A stretch of 64,000 bases of DNA from Leclercia adecarboxylata (GCA_901472455.1 LR590464.1:4402001-4466000); one strand, 5' to 3'; positions 9,965-20,107 are shown, numbered from the stretch's first letter. Made by a program: numbers and translations. The notes: generated by a model not told the origin, from the letters alone.

Positions 9965-11245
9965 GTGAAAAATATTATTGCCCGCCATAAAGCGGGAGAA
10001 CATCTCGGTATCTGTTCCGTCTGTTCAGCGCACCCGCTGGTGATCGAAGCCGCCCTGCGCTTTGATCTGGCAAGCGGTAACAGTGTCCTCATTGAAGCCA
10101 CGTCCAACCAGGTAAATCAGTATGGTGGCTATACCGGCATGAAGCCGGCCGACTTCCGCGATTTTGTTCTGAACATCGCCGAAAAGGTGGGCTTCCCGCA
10201 ACAAAGGCTAATCCTCGGTGGAGATCATCTTGGGCCGAACTGCTGGCAGAATGAACCCGCAGAGACGGCGGATGGAGAAAGCCGTCGAGCTGATTAAGGC
10301 TTATGTGGCTGCGGGCTTCAGCAAGATCCATCTTGATGCATCGATGTCATGCGCCGACGATCCCATTCCCCTGGATCCCGTGATAGTAGCCCAGCGTGCG
10401 GCGCGGCTGTGCCAGGCAGCGGAAGAGACCGCCAGCAACGCGCAGAAAATGGCGCTGACCTATTGTCATTGGCACCGAAGTGCCGGTACCGGGCGGCGAG
10501 GCCAGCAGTATTGACACTGTACATGTCACCCGCGTGGAGGATGCCCGCGCGCACCCTCGAAACACATCAGGCCGCATTCCAGGCTCTGGGTCTGGATGAA
10601 GCAATGACCCCGGGTCATTGCTATCGTAGTGCAGCCCGGCGTTTTGAGTTCGACCATACCCAAATCATCCACTATCAGTCGCAGGCCGCTGAAGCGTTGT
10701 CGGGCTGGATCCGGCCAGACGGCCGATGGTTTATGAAGCGCACTCTACAGATTACCAGTCCAGACAGGCGTACCGGGCACTGGTGAAGGATCATTTTGCG
10801 ATCCTGAAGGTCGGCCCAGCCCTCACCTTCGCCCTGCGCGAGGCCATTTTTGCCCTGGCGCAGATGGAGACGGCACTGATCGCCCCGGAAGATCGCAGCC
10901 GCGTGCTGGAGGTGATCGACGAGGTGATGCTGAACGAGCCGGATTACTGGAAAAAATACTATCGCCCAACCTGGAGCCAGGCGATGGTGGACATTCACTT
11001 TAGCCTGTCAGACCGCATTCGCTACTACTGGCCGCACCCACGGATCCGTCAGAGCGTGGACAAGCTGCTCGCTAACCTGGACAGTCTGACCCTGCCGCTG
11101 GGGTTGATCAGCCAGTACATGCCGGTGCAGTTTTGAACGCGTCACCGCACAAACCCTTGCCCCAACGCCTCAGGCGCTGGTCATCGACAGAATACAGGAC
11201 GTTTTACGTGCGTACCGCTACGGCTGCGCGCCTGACGCTACTTAA
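9965..11245 (+). CDS. gatZ: Tagatose-bisphosphate aldolase accessory subunit GatZ (frameshifted)
   Basis: Non-catalytic partner needed for full activity and stability of GatY. About 424 residues, starting at a GTG (MKNIIARHKAGEHLGICSV) 22 bases after gatY. Conserved blocks are EATSNQVNQYGGYTGMKPAD, LGGDHLGPNCWQ, KIHLDASMSC, VYEAHSTDYQ and FAILKVGPALTFALREAIFA. The open frame seems to stop at QYMPVQF, but an extra T near 11134 hides the real tail, which continues in another frame to DVLRAYRYGCAPDAT. More indels lie near 10258, 10468, 10545 and 10720. Confidence 0.94.
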
Positions 11246-11258
11246 GACTGGAGGATTC

Positions 11259-11729
11259 ATGAGCAAACTGTTTGTCCGTACCGGCATTTGATTTTTGCCA
11301 CTTGCCAGCAGGCGCTGGCTCATATCGGCGAGGAGATGCTGGCGAAGGGGGTCGTCCATCCTACTTATCCTGCCGCACTACTGGAGAGGGAAGCGGTGTT
11401 CCCCACCGGTATCGCCCTGGAAAAACATGCCGTGGCGATCCCGCACTGCGAGGCGATTCATGCCAGAGAACCGGCACTTTACCTGATCCGTCCTGACAAT
11501 CCGGTTCATTTTCATCAGGGCTGATGACGATACGGAGATCGCCGTGTCGCTGATTATCGCCCTGATAGTGGAAAACCCTTCAGCGCAACTTACCCTGCTG
11601 CGCCGGCTATTTAGTGAGCTGCAAAAACCAACCCTGATGGAGGCGTTGCTTACCGCACCGGGCCACCAGCTGGAGGCCCTGTTTGCGGAGGCCATCCTGA
11701 TGACCGAACCCTGTAAGCAAGCCTCGTAA
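11259..11729 (+). CDS. gatA: Galactitol PTS EIIA component GatA (frameshifted)
   Basis: Cytoplasmic phosphocarrier that takes phosphate from HPr and passes it to GatB. About 156 residues of the fructose/mannitol EIIA fold; the phosphorylated His lies in HAVAIPHCEAIHA. Starts MSKLFVRTGIDFATCQQALA and ends MTEPCKQAS. Extra bases near 11287 and 11520 break the frame. It is 13 bases after the gatZ stop and 27 before gatB. Confidence 0.93.
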
Positions 11730-11756
11730 CATACTGATAATAAGAAGGAGTACCCT

Positions 11757-12042
11757 ATGAAACGTAAAGTTATCGTGGCCTGTGGAGGTGCCGTTGCCAC
11801 CTCCACCATGGCTGCCGAAGAGATCAAAGAGCTGTGTGATGCCCACAACATCACCCTGGATCTGGTGCAGTGCCGGGTGACCGAAAATTGAAACCTATAT
11901 GGACGGCGCAGACCTGATCTGCACCACCGCAAAAGTCGACCGTACCTTTGGTGACATTCCGGTGGTCCACGGTATGCCGTTTGTATCGGGCGTCGGCATT
12001 GAAGCCCTACAGCAAAAAATCCTGACCATCCTCGAGGGGTAA
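11757..12042 (+). CDS. gatB: Galactitol PTS EIIB component GatB (frameshifted)
   Basis: Phosphocarrier of 94 residues that passes phosphate from GatA to galactitol during transport by GatC. The N-terminal KVIVACGGAVATSTMAAEEI holds the phosphorylated Cys in the P-loop-like turn. An extra A near 11887 interrupts it after CRVTE, and the rest continues ETYMDGADLICTTAKVD to the end ILEG. It lies four bases before gatC, preceded by AAGGAG. Confidence 0.93.
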
Positions 12043-12046
12043 GATC

Positions 12047-13419
12047 ATGTTTACCGAAATCATGCGGTATATCCTCGATCTGGGGCCGACGGTCATGCTG
12101 CCCATCGTCATCATTATTTTCTCGAAGCTGCTGGGGATGAAGTTGGGCGACTGCTTTAAATCCGGTCTGCATATCGGGATTGGCTTTGTCGGGATCGGGC
12201 TGGTTATTGGCCTGATGCTTGACTCCATCGGTCCGGCGGCCAAAGCGATGGCGGAGCAGTTCCAGATTAACTTGCACGTGGTGGACGTGGGCTGGCCAGG
12301 TTCATCACCTATGACCTGGGCTTCGCAGATTGCGCTGGTGGCGATCCCAGTGGCGATTGGTGTCAACGTGCTCATGCTGGTCACCCGTATGACCCGCGTG
12401 GTGAACGTCGATATCTGGAACATCTGGCATATGACCTTTACCGGGGCGATGCTGCATCTGGCTACCGGCTCTTACTGGCTCGGGATCCTCGGCGTGGTGG
12501 TCCACGCGGCCTTTGTCTACAAGCTGGGAGATTGGTTTGCCAAAGACACACGCGACTTCTTCGGCCTGGAAGGGATTGCCATCCCGCATGGCTCCTCCGC
12601 TTACCTTGGCCCGATTGCGGTGCTGGTCGATACACTCATTGAGAAGACCCCCGGGCTGAAGCGCATCCACTTCAGCGCCGACGATGTGCAGAAACGCTTT
12701 GGCCCGTTTGGCGAGCCGGTCACTGTCGGTTTTGTGATGGGGCTGGTTATCGGTTTGCTGGCTGGTTACGACACCAAAGGCGTATTACAACTGGCGGTAA
12801 AAACCGCTGCGGTGATGCTCCTGATGCCGCGCGTCATCAAGCCGATCATGGACGGCCTTACGCCGATTGCTAAACATGCGCGTAAGCGTCTGCAGGCGAA
12901 ATTTGGCGGGCAGGAGTTCTTAATCGGCCTCGACCCGGCGCTGCTGCTGGGCCATACCTCGGTAGTTTCTGCCAGCCTGATCTTTATCCCGCTGACCATC
13001 CTGATTGCGGTACTGGTGCCGGGCAACCAGGTCCTGCCGTTTGGCGACCTGGCCACGATCGGCTTCTTCGTGGCGATGGCTGTGGCGGTGCATCAGGGCA
13101 ACCTGTTCCGCACCCTCATCTCCGGCGTCATCATCATGAGCATCACCCTGTGGATCGCTACCCAGACCATCGGCCTGCATACAAAGCTTGCTGAGAATGC
13201 CGGGCGCTGAAAGCAGGTGGGATGGTGGCCTCTCTGGACCAGGGCGGCTCGCCCATCACCTGGCTGCTGATCCAACTCTTTACCTGGCAAAACGTGGTGG
13301 GTTTCCTGGTGATTGGTGTTTTCTACACTATCGGCGTGCTGCTCACCTGGCGCCGCGCCCGCGCCTGTAGCGCAGCAGAAAAACGCGCTGAGGCCCCACA
13401 GAGCCAGACGGCTTCTTAA
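12047..13419 (+). CDS. gatC: Galactitol PTS EIIC permease GatC (frameshifted near the 3' end)
   Basis: Integral membrane channel subunit, about 457 residues, that carries galactitol into the cell as galactitol 1-phosphate. Long hydrophobic helices are evident (for example VMLPIVIIIFSK and HIGIGFVGIGLVIGLMLDSI), with conserved GWPGSSPMTWASQIALVAIP, GIAIPHGSSAYLGP and GLDPALLLGHTSVVSASL. A missing G in GCCGGG at about 13203 creates an early stop after LAENAGR; the last 70 residues (LKAGGMVASLDQGGSPITWL onward) follow in the next frame to PQSQTAS. Confidence 0.95.
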
Positions 13420-13424
13420 TATCC

Positions 13425-13448
13425 GGGGAGCGCTGCTCCCCTCTTTTT
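13425..13448 (+). terminator. Hairpin with U-run between gatC and gatD
   Basis: GGGGAGC, loop GCT, GCTCCCC, then TCTTTTT. It may partly terminate or protect the gatYZABC message before gatD, giving unequal expression within the operon. Confidence 0.65.
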
Positions 13449-13460
13449 CTGGAGTGAATC

Positions 13461-14504
13461 ATGAAATCAGTGGTAATTCATGCTGAGGGGCAGGTGCGCG
13501 TGGAAGAGCGCCCTGTCCCGGACATTCAGGCTGCAGATGACGTGCGCGTGCGCGTGGTCTGCTCGGGATTATGCGGTTCGGATATCCCGCGTATTTTTGC
13601 CAAAGCGGCTCACTATTACCCTATCACCCTGGGCCATGAATTCAGCGGCTACGTTGACGTCTGTGGCTCAGGCATCGACGATCTGGAGGCTGGCGATGCA
13701 GTCGCGTGCGTTCCGCTACTGCCCTGCTTCTCCTGCCCGGAGTGTAAAAAAGGCTACTTCTCGTTGTGTAAGCAATACCAGTTCGTCGGCTCCCGCAGCG
13801 AAGGCGGGAACGCCGAGTACATTGTGGTGAAGCGCGCTAATCTGTTCCGTCTGCCTGCGGAGATGGCCATTGAAGACGGCGCCTTTATCGAGCCTATCAC
13901 CGTCGGGTTGCATGCATTCCACCTTGCCCAGGGCTGTGAGGGCAAAAATGTGATTATCGTGGGGGCGGGCACTATCGGCCTGCTGGCCATGCAATGCGCG
14001 TTGGCGTTGGGTGCGGCAAGCGTGACTGCCATTGATATCAATGATGATAAGCTGGCGCTGGCGACCTCGCTGGGGGCAAACCGGGTATTCAACAGTAAAG
14101 CCCTGAGTGCAGATGAGATGCTGGCGGCCCTTCACGAGACGCGTTTCGATCAGCTGGTGCTGGAGACGGCTGGCACACCGCAAACCGTCGCCCTTGCTAT
14201 CGATATCGCCGGGCCACGCGCCCAGGTGGTGCTGGTAGGAACCCTGCACCATGACCTGAATTTATCTGCCGCGACCTTTGGCAAGATCCTGCGCAAAGAG
14301 CTGACCCTGCAAGGCAGCTGGATGAACTACTCTGCGCCATGGCCAGGTGTTGAGTGGGAGACCGCTGCCCGGTTGCTTTGCGAGAAAAAATTGCGACTGG
14401 AGCCACTGATCGCCTTGACCGGCGACAGCGAAAATTTTGCCCATGCCATTCAGGCACTAAATGGATCACCAATGCAGGGTAAAATCCTGCTGCGCCTGGA
14501 ATAA
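13461..14504 (+). CDS. gatD: Galactitol-1-phosphate 5-dehydrogenase GatD
   Basis: Zinc-dependent medium-chain dehydrogenase, 347 residues, intact. Oxidises galactitol 1-phosphate to tagatose 6-phosphate with NAD. The catalytic zinc site is CSGLCGSDIPR plus GHEFSGYV; the structural zinc Cys cluster lies in PCFSCPECKKGYFSLC; the NAD fold has VIIVGAGTIGLLAMQ followed by AIDIND. It follows a possible attenuator after gatC and precedes gatR by 110 bases. Confidence 0.96.
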   Translation: MKSVVIHAEGQVRVEERPVPDIQAADDVRVRVVCSGLCGSDIPRIFAKAAHYYPITLGHEFSGYVDVCGSGIDDLEAGDAVACVPLLPCFSCPECKKGYFSLCKQYQFVGSRSEGGNAEYIVVKRANLFRLPAEMAIEDGAFIEPITVGLHAFHLAQGCEGKNVIIVGAGTIGLLAMQCALALGAASVTAIDINDDKLALATSLGANRVFNSKALSADEMLAALHETRFDQLVLETAGTPQTVALAIDIAGPRAQVVLVGTLHHDLNLSAATFGKILRKELTLQGSWMNYSAPWPGVEWETAARLLCEKKLRLEPLIALTGDSENFAHAIQALNGSPMQGKILLRLE

Positions 14505-14510
14505 ACTCAT

Positions 14511-14600
14511 GAGCCAGCAACCGGAGCTGGCTCACATTTACTTTCGAACGCTAGCGTTCACCTTTCGCATCCCTTCGATTAAACTGGAGTAAGTTAATTA
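14511..14600 (+). promoter_or_regulatory. gatD-gatR intergenic hairpin and CTTTCG motifs
   Basis: A stem GAGCCAGC / GCTGGCTC (14511-14533) without a T-run follows gatD. It is followed by CTTTCG near 14541 and 14561, the palindrome GAACGCTAGCGTTC between them, and CCTTCG near 14573. The CTTTCG units match those before gatY, so GatR may control its own gene here. This is a motif-based inference. Confidence 0.45.
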
Positions 14601-14614
14601 TCAGGCAAAACAAA

Positions 14615-15388
14615 ATGAACTCATTTGAGCGAAGGAACAAAATCGTTGATCTGGTGAATGCTAACGGCAGCGTGTTAGTACTCGACCTTTCGAATTCTTT
14701 TGGCATCTCCGAGGTCACTATCCGCGCCGATCTGCGTTTGCTGGAAGAGAAAGGGCTAGTGACGCGTTTTCACGGTGGGGCGGCAAAGCCGGGCAGTAAT
14801 TTGGGTGAAAATGAAAACCAGGAAGTACTGCTGGAAGATCGCTACAGTCTCGCCAGTGACCCCAAAAAACGTATCGCCCTGGCAGCAGTAACGATGATCG
14901 AAGAGGGGATGACGGTAATTTTAGACAGCGGCAGCACCACCATGCTTATCGCTGAAGCGCTGGCAAAGAAGGCTAATATCACGGTGATCACCAACAGCTT
15001 ACCCGCTGCTTTCGCCTTATCGGACAACAAAGACATCACCCTGGTAGTGTGCGGAGGTACCGTACGCCATAAGACCCACTCCATGCATGGCACCATCGCT
15101 GAACGCTCGCTGGCGGGCATTAGCGCCGATCTGATGTTTGTCGGAGCTGACGGGATCGACACTACCAACGGCATCACCACCTTCAACGAAGGGTACTCGA
15201 TCAGCAGCGTGATGGCGGCGGCTGCGCATAAGGTGATTGCTGTACTGGACGCGAGCAAGTTCAACCGTCGCGGGTTTAACCAGGTGCTGCCGATGGCGGA
15301 GATTGACTGTGTGATTACCGACGAAGGGATCGGTGAGAAAGAGCTGAAGAGCCTGAAACAAACGTCAGTTGAGCTCATTGTGGTTTAA
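14615..15388 (+). CDS. gatR: Galactitol operon repressor GatR (DeoR family)
   Basis: DeoR-family transcriptional repressor of 257 residues, intact. The N-terminal winged helix-turn-helix (FERRNKIVDLVNANGSVLVL through SEVTIRADLRLLEEKGLVTR) binds DNA. The C-terminal sugar-phosphate sensor domain has TVILDSGSTTMLIAEAL, TNSLPAAFAL, VVCGGTVRH and DLMFVGADGID. In E. coli K-12 gatR is broken by an insertion sequence and gat is constitutive; here it is whole, so regulated expression is expected. Likely operators are the CTTTCG clusters before gatY and gatR. Confidence 0.95.
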   Translation: MNSFERRNKIVDLVNANGSVLVLDLSNSFGISEVTIRADLRLLEEKGLVTRFHGGAAKPGSNLGENENQEVLLEDRYSLASDPKKRIALAAVTMIEEGMTVILDSGSTTMLIAEALAKKANITVITNSLPAAFALSDNKDITLVVCGGTVRHKTHSMHGTIAERSLAGISADLMFVGADGIDTTNGITTFNEGYSISSVMAAAAHKVIAVLDASKFNRRGFNQVLPMAEIDCVITDEGIGEKELKSLKQTSVELIVV

Positions 15389-15466
15389 ATGTGCCCGATG
15401 GCGATTCGCTTATCGGGCCTACGTGACGAGTTGTAGGCTGGGTAAGCGAAGCGCCACCCAGCAAAA
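15389..15466. repeat. REP/BIME-like palindromic repeats between gatR and rsmI
   Basis: GCCCGATGGCGATTCGCTTA followed by TCGGGCCTAC is a typical repetitive extragenic palindrome, followed by a second unit GTAGGCTGGGTAAGCGAAGC in opposite orientation. The genes on both sides converge here, and such repeats often stabilise 3' ends or sit at ends of transcription units. Confidence 0.7.
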
Positions 15467-15469
15467 GGC

Positions 15470-16334
15470 TTACTCCCCTTGCTGCTCCAGAGCATACTTA
15501 TACAGCGCATTCTTTTTCACGCCGTGGATCTCTGCCGCCAGCGCAGCCGCTTTCTTTAAGGGCAGTTCGGCCTGCAGCAGCGCCAGGGTACGTAGCGCAT
15601 CGGCAGGCAGGGCGTCCTCTTCAGCTTTATGCCCTTCGACAATCAGCACCATCTCGCCTTTACGGCGGTTTTCGTCCTCTTTCACCCATGCCAGCAGCTC
15701 GCCCACCGGCAGACCGTGGATGGTCTCCCAGGTTTTTGGTCAGCTCGCGCGCCAGCACCACGTAACGCGCCTCACCCCAGACGGCGACCATGTCCTCCAG
15801 ACTCTCCAGCAGGCGATGGGTAGATTCGTAGAAAATCAGGGTACGCGGTTCGGCTTCCAGCGCCTTCAGCACGTCGCGACGGCCTTTGGATTTGGCAGGC
15901 AGAAAGCCCTCATAGCAGAAACGATCCGACGGCAGGCCCGCCGCGCTCAGTGCGGCAATGGCGGCACACGGCCCCGGCAGCGGCACAACGCGAATGCCCG
16001 CTTCGCGGCAGGTGCGCACCAGGTGATAGCCTGGGTCGTTGATCAGTGGCGTACCGGCATCGGACACCAGGGCGATGTTCTGTCCCTCTTTCAGTTTGGC
16101 CACCAGCATGGCGGCTTTTTGCTGCTCGTTATGATCGTGCAGGGCAAACAGGCGGGCATTAATCGCAAAATGTTGCAGGAGCAGGCCGGTATGGCGGGTA
16201 TCTTCAGCCGCAATAAGATCAACGCTTTGCAACACGGTGAGCGCACGCTGGGTAATATCAGATAAATTCCCGATAGGAGTAGGTACAATATAAAGCTGAC
16301 CCTGAGAATTATCTGCCGTTTCGTGTTGTTTCAT
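15470..16334 (-). CDS. rsmI: 16S rRNA 2'-O-ribose C1402 methyltransferase RsmI (frameshifted)
   Basis: Methylates the ribose of C1402 in the decoding centre of 16S rRNA with S-adenosylmethionine. About 287 residues, tetrapyrrole-methylase fold. N-terminal LYIVPTPIGNLSDITQRAL, LIAAEDTRHTGLLL and VSDAGTPLINDPGY are the family signatures; the C-terminus (LPKKAAALAAEIHG-like) ends ALEQQGE. An extra base near 15735 shifts the frame after LARELTK. Divergent from lpoA with a 62-base gap. Confidence 0.94.
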
Positions 16335-16396
16335 TGTTTCATCCGTATTGCCGATTTAATATTGAGCATTGCGTAAAAAATATCACTGGATACAGT

Positions 16397-18547
16397 ATGG
16401 TACCCTTAACGTTTCTTCATAATAAAGTCACGCGCAGCCTTCCGCTGGTGCTGGCAGCCCTGATCTTTGCAGGCTGTGGTACGCAGGCGCCCGATCAAAG
16501 TGCTGCCCATATGGAGGGTACAGCGCAGGCTGACTCCGGTTTTTATCTGCACCAGATGGAGCAAAGCTCAGATGATACCCGGATCAACTGGCAATTACTC
16601 GCCATTCGTGCACTGCTGAAAGAAGGTAAAACCCAGCACGCCGCCGATCTGTTTAACCAGTTGCCGCAGGATCTGAGCGAGACGCAGCGCCGCGAGCAGA
16701 CACTGCTGGCCGCTGAACTGAAAATTGCGCAGAACGATGTGGCCGGGGCGAAAAAGATCCTCGGAAATATCGACATCAGTACGCTGGATAAAAACCAGCA
16801 GGCGCGTTTCTGGCAGGCCGGCATTGCCGCGGAACAGGGACGCCCTTCCCTGACGCTGCTACGGGCGCTGATTGCCCAAGAGCCGCTGCTCGCTGGCGCT
16901 GAAAAACAGAAAAATATCGATGCCACCTGGCAGACGCTCTCCGCTATGAATCCCGATCAGGCCAATGCCCTCGTGATCAATGCCGACGAAAATGTCCTGC
17001 CAGGGCTGGCTGGATCTGCAGCGCGTCTGGTTCGATAACCGCAACGATCCGACTATGCTGAAAGCCGGCATCAAAGACTGGCAGACCCGCTACCCGAATA
17101 ACCCGGGTGCGACCCTGCTGCCTACTCAGCTGGTCAATGTGCAGAACTTTAAGCCCGCCTCCACCAGCAAAATTGCCCTACTGCTGCCGCTGGGTGGCCA
17201 GGCCGCCGTCTTTGGCCGCACTATCCAGCAGGGTTTTGACGCGGCGAGAAATGGCACCGCTGCCGTCACGGGTAATGCCGTTCCCGCTCAGGTCGCCCAG
17301 GCGGCCAACGCCGGTGATGTGGTAAGCCCGTCCAGTGCCGAAACCAACGACCTGACCACGGCTCAACCCGTTGCCGTGCAGGAAGGTACGATGCAGAATC
17401 CGGTCCAGGCCCTCAGACCCGAGAACCTGTCGCCGCACCGAATAACACCGTGCAGGATCCGGCCCCGGCCCCTGAAGACCACGGAACCTGTCGCCGCACC
17501 GAATGACTCCGTACAGGCTCCGATGCAGGCACCTGTTACTGAGCAAGCGCCTCAGACCACGGCCATCGCCAACCCGGCCGCCGAGGTGAAGGTGTATGAC
17601 ACCAGCACCCAGCCGCTCGACCAGGTGCTGAATCAGGTGCAGCAGGATGGGGCCAGCATCGTCGTAGGTCCGCTGCTGAAAAACAACGTCGAAGAGCTGA
17701 TGAAGAGCAGAACCCCGCTGAACGTGCTGGCCCTCAACCAGCCGGAGCAGGTGCAGAACCTCCCGAACGTCTGCTACTTCGCCTGTCGCCAGAAGACGAA
17801 GCCCGCGATGCCGCGCGCCATATCCATGAGCAAGGGAAGCAGGCGCCTCTGCTGCTGATCCCACGTAGCCAGCTGGGCGATCGTGTCGCTACCGCCTTTG
17901 CCGAGGAATGGCAACAGTTGGGCGGCGGCATTGTTCTGCAGCAAAAATTTGGCTCCAGCGCTGAACTGCGCGCGGGCGTTAACGGCGGAGCGGGTATTGC
18001 GCTGACCGGTAGCCCTGTCACGTCCAGCCTGCCGCAGCAGCAGGGCGTGACGATTGGCGGCCTGACTATCCCGGCACCGCCTACGGACGCGCAGATCAGC
18101 GGCGGCGGCAACGTCGATGCGGCTTACATCATCGCCACCCCGAAGAGATCGGTTTTATCAAACCGATGATCGCTATGCGTAACGGCAGTCAGGCTGGCGT
18201 GTCGCTGTATGCCAGCTCGCGCAGCGCGCAGGGCACCGCTGGCCCGGACTTCCGTCTCGAGATGGAAGGCCTGCAGTACAGCCGAAATTCCGATGCTGGC
18301 AGGCGCTAACCCGGCGCTGATGCAGCAGGCGTTGAGCAGCGTACGTAACGACTACTCGCTGGCGCGGTCTGTACGCGATGGGCGTGGATGCCTGGGCGCT
18401 GGCGAACCACTTCACCCAGATGCGCCAGGTGCCAGGCTTTGAACTTAACGGCAACACCGGCGATCTCACCGCCACTCAGGACTGCGTGATTAACAGGAAG
18501 TTATCATGGCTCAAATACCAGCAAGGACAGATCGTTCCGGCAGCTAA
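16397..18547 (+). CDS. lpoA: Outer-membrane lipoprotein LpoA, activator of PBP1A (frameshifted)
   Basis: Outer-membrane lipoprotein that reaches through the periplasm to activate the peptidoglycan synthase PBP1A (MrcA). The signal peptide ends in a lipobox (LAALIFAGC). The N-terminal TPR-like helical domain (to about 250) is followed by a Pro/Ala/Val-rich linker and a periplasmic-binding-protein-like C domain (DGASIVVGPLLKNNVEEL onward, ending SWLKYQQGQIVPA). Indels near 17005, 17425, 17795, 18150, 18285 and 18370 split it; one more, near 18541, hides the stop, which I place at 18545-18547 by analogy with VPAS. It overlaps the start of yraN by 42 bases. The linker holds a tandem duplication. 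Confidence 0.93.
17424..17521 (+). repeat. Tandem duplication in the lpoA linker
   Basis: Two near-identical copies beginning AACCTGTCGCCGCACCGAAT, 61 bases apart (about 20 codons once indels are allowed), encode the repeated peptide EPVAAPN(N/D)(T/S)VQ. It lies in the low-complexity linker between the two LpoA domains. Confidence 0.75.
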
Positions 18548-18901
18548 ACCCGTAAACAGACCGGCGACGCGCGCGAGTCAGAGGCGCGTCGCTGGCTTGA
18601 GCGCAAAGGACTGCGCTTTATTGCCGCGAACGTTCGCGCGCGCGGCGGGGAAATTGACCTTATTATGCAGGACGGCCCGACCATCGTGTTCATCGAGGTG
18701 CGCTACCGCCAGTCTTCTCATTATGGTGGGGCCGCTGCCAGCGTGACCCGGGCCAAGCAGCAAAAATTATTACTCACCGCCCCAGTTGTGGCTTGCCGGC
18801 ATAATGGCAGCTTTGATACTGTGGATTGCCGGTTCGATGTGGTAGCCTTCACCGGAAACGCCATCGAATGGTTCAAAAACGCCTTCGGCGCAGACGCGTA
18901 A
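18506..18901 (+). CDS. yraN: UPF0102 family protein YraN (frameshifted)
   Basis: About 131 residues of the UPF0102 family, which has a restriction-endonuclease-like fold; cellular function is not established. The core EARRWLERKGLRFIAANVRA, GGEIDLIMQDG and VFIEVRYRQSSHYGGAA shows the D-(E/Q)xK-like nuclease pattern (E of GGEIDLI, D, and the E of FIEVRYR). Starts MAQIPARTDRSGS inside the 3' end of lpoA in a different frame. A missing base near 18541 (shared with lpoA) and an extra C near 18782 break it. Followed by diaA after 21 bases. Confidence 0.9.
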
Positions 18902-18922
18902 ATCAGATCGTTAAGGGATACC

Positions 18923-19512
18923 GTGCTCGAAAGAATTAAGGTTTGCTTCACCGAAAGCATTCAGACTCAGATCGCAGCGGCAGAAGCGCTGCCGGACGCC
19001 ATCTCCCGTGCGGCGATGACGCTGGTCCAGTCCCTGCTTAACGGCAACAAAATCCTCTGTTGTGGCAACGGCACCTCAGCCGCCAACGCACAGCATTTTG
19101 CTGCCAGTATGATTAATCGTTTTGAGACAGAGCGTCCCAGCTTACCTGCCATTGCACTTAATACCGATAACGTGGTCTTAACAGCGATTGCTAACGATCG
19201 TCTCCATGATGAGATCTATGCCAAACAGGTGCGTGCGTTAGGACACGCCGGTGATGTGCTGCTGGCTATCTCTACGCGCGGCAACAGCCGCGACATCGTC
19301 AAAGCCGTTGAAGCCGCCGTCACGCGCGACATGACCATCGTCGCACTGACGGTTACGATGGCGGCGAGCTGGCGGGGCTGTTAGGTCCTCATGATGTTGA
19401 GATCCGTATTCCTTCTCACCGCAGCGCCCGCATCCAGGAGATGCACATGCTGACGGTGAACTGTTTATGCGATCTGATCGATAACACGCTTTTCCCTCAC
19501 CAGGATGATTAA
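18923..19512 (+). CDS. diaA: DnaA initiator-associating protein DiaA (frameshifted)
   Basis: Tetrameric SIS-domain protein that binds DnaA and promotes its assembly at oriC for timely replication initiation. 196 residues; starts at a GTG (LERIKVCFTESIQTQIAAAE), has the phosphosugar-isomerase-like NGNKILCCGNGTSAANAQHF and LLAISTRGNSRDIVKAVEAA, and ends NTLFPHQDD. One missing or extra base near 19355 after MTIVALT moves GYDGGELAGLLGP into another frame. In the same direction as yraN and dolP, 9 bases before dolP. Confidence 0.94.
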
Positions 19513-19521
19513 GGAGTATAC

Positions 19522-20097
19522 ATGAAGGCACTTTCGCCCCTCGCAGTCCTTATTTCTGCGCTGCTGCTTCAGGGATGTGTGGCTGCAGCGGTAGTGGGTA
19601 CCGCTGCAGTGGGCACCAAAGCCGCGACTGACCCGCGTTCCGTGGGCACACAGGTAGATGACGGCACCCTGGAACTGCGCGTGAACAGCGCACTGTCCAA
19701 AGACCAACAAATTAAGAAAGAAGCGCGCATCAACGTTACGGCTTACCAGGGCAAAGTCTTGCTGGCAGGCCAGGCGCCAAATACCGAACTTGCCGCCCGT
19801 GCGAAGCAGATCGCGATGGGTGTAGAGGGCGCCACTGAGGTGTTTAATGAAGTGCGCCAGGGTCAGCCGATTGGCCTGGGTGAGGCCTCAAACGATACCT
19901 GGATCACCACGAAAGTGCGCTCCCAGCTGTTGGGTAGCGATCAGGTAAAATCCTCTAACGTGAAGGTGACCACCGAGAACGGCGAAGTGTTCCTGCTCGG
20001 CCTGGTGACTGACCGCGAAGGCAAAGCGGCGGCAGATATCGCCAGCCGGGTGAGCGGCGTGAAACACGTCACCACCGCGTTTACCTATCTGAAGTAG
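19522..20097 (+). CDS. dolP: Outer-membrane lipoprotein DolP (division/outer membrane integrity)
   Basis: 191 residues, intact. The lipoprotein signal peptide ends at LLLQGCVAAAV. Two BON domains follow (about residues 47-115 and 125-190), each with the fold that binds phospholipid: LRVNSALSKDQQIKKEARIN with VLLAGQAP, then TTKVRSQLLGSDQVKSSNVK with VFLLGLVT. In E. coli the protein binds anionic phospholipid, moves to the septum and is controlled by sigma E; loss makes the outer membrane leaky. It follows diaA directly. Confidence 0.96.
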   Translation: MKALSPLAVLISALLLQGCVAAAVVGTAAVGTKAATDPRSVGTQVDDGTLELRVNSALSKDQQIKKEARINVTAYQGKVLLAGQAPNTELAARAKQIAMGVEGATEVFNEVRQGQPIGLGEASNDTWITTKVRSQLLGSDQVKSSNVKVTTENGEVFLLGLVTDREGKAAADIASRVSGVKHVTTAFTYLK

Positions 20098-20107
20098 TTA
20101 TCCCCTG

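Noticed and set aside
15369..16265. 298-codon open frame opposite rsmI
   Set aside because: rsmI is clear on the minus strand, and the plus-strand frame has no family resemblance.
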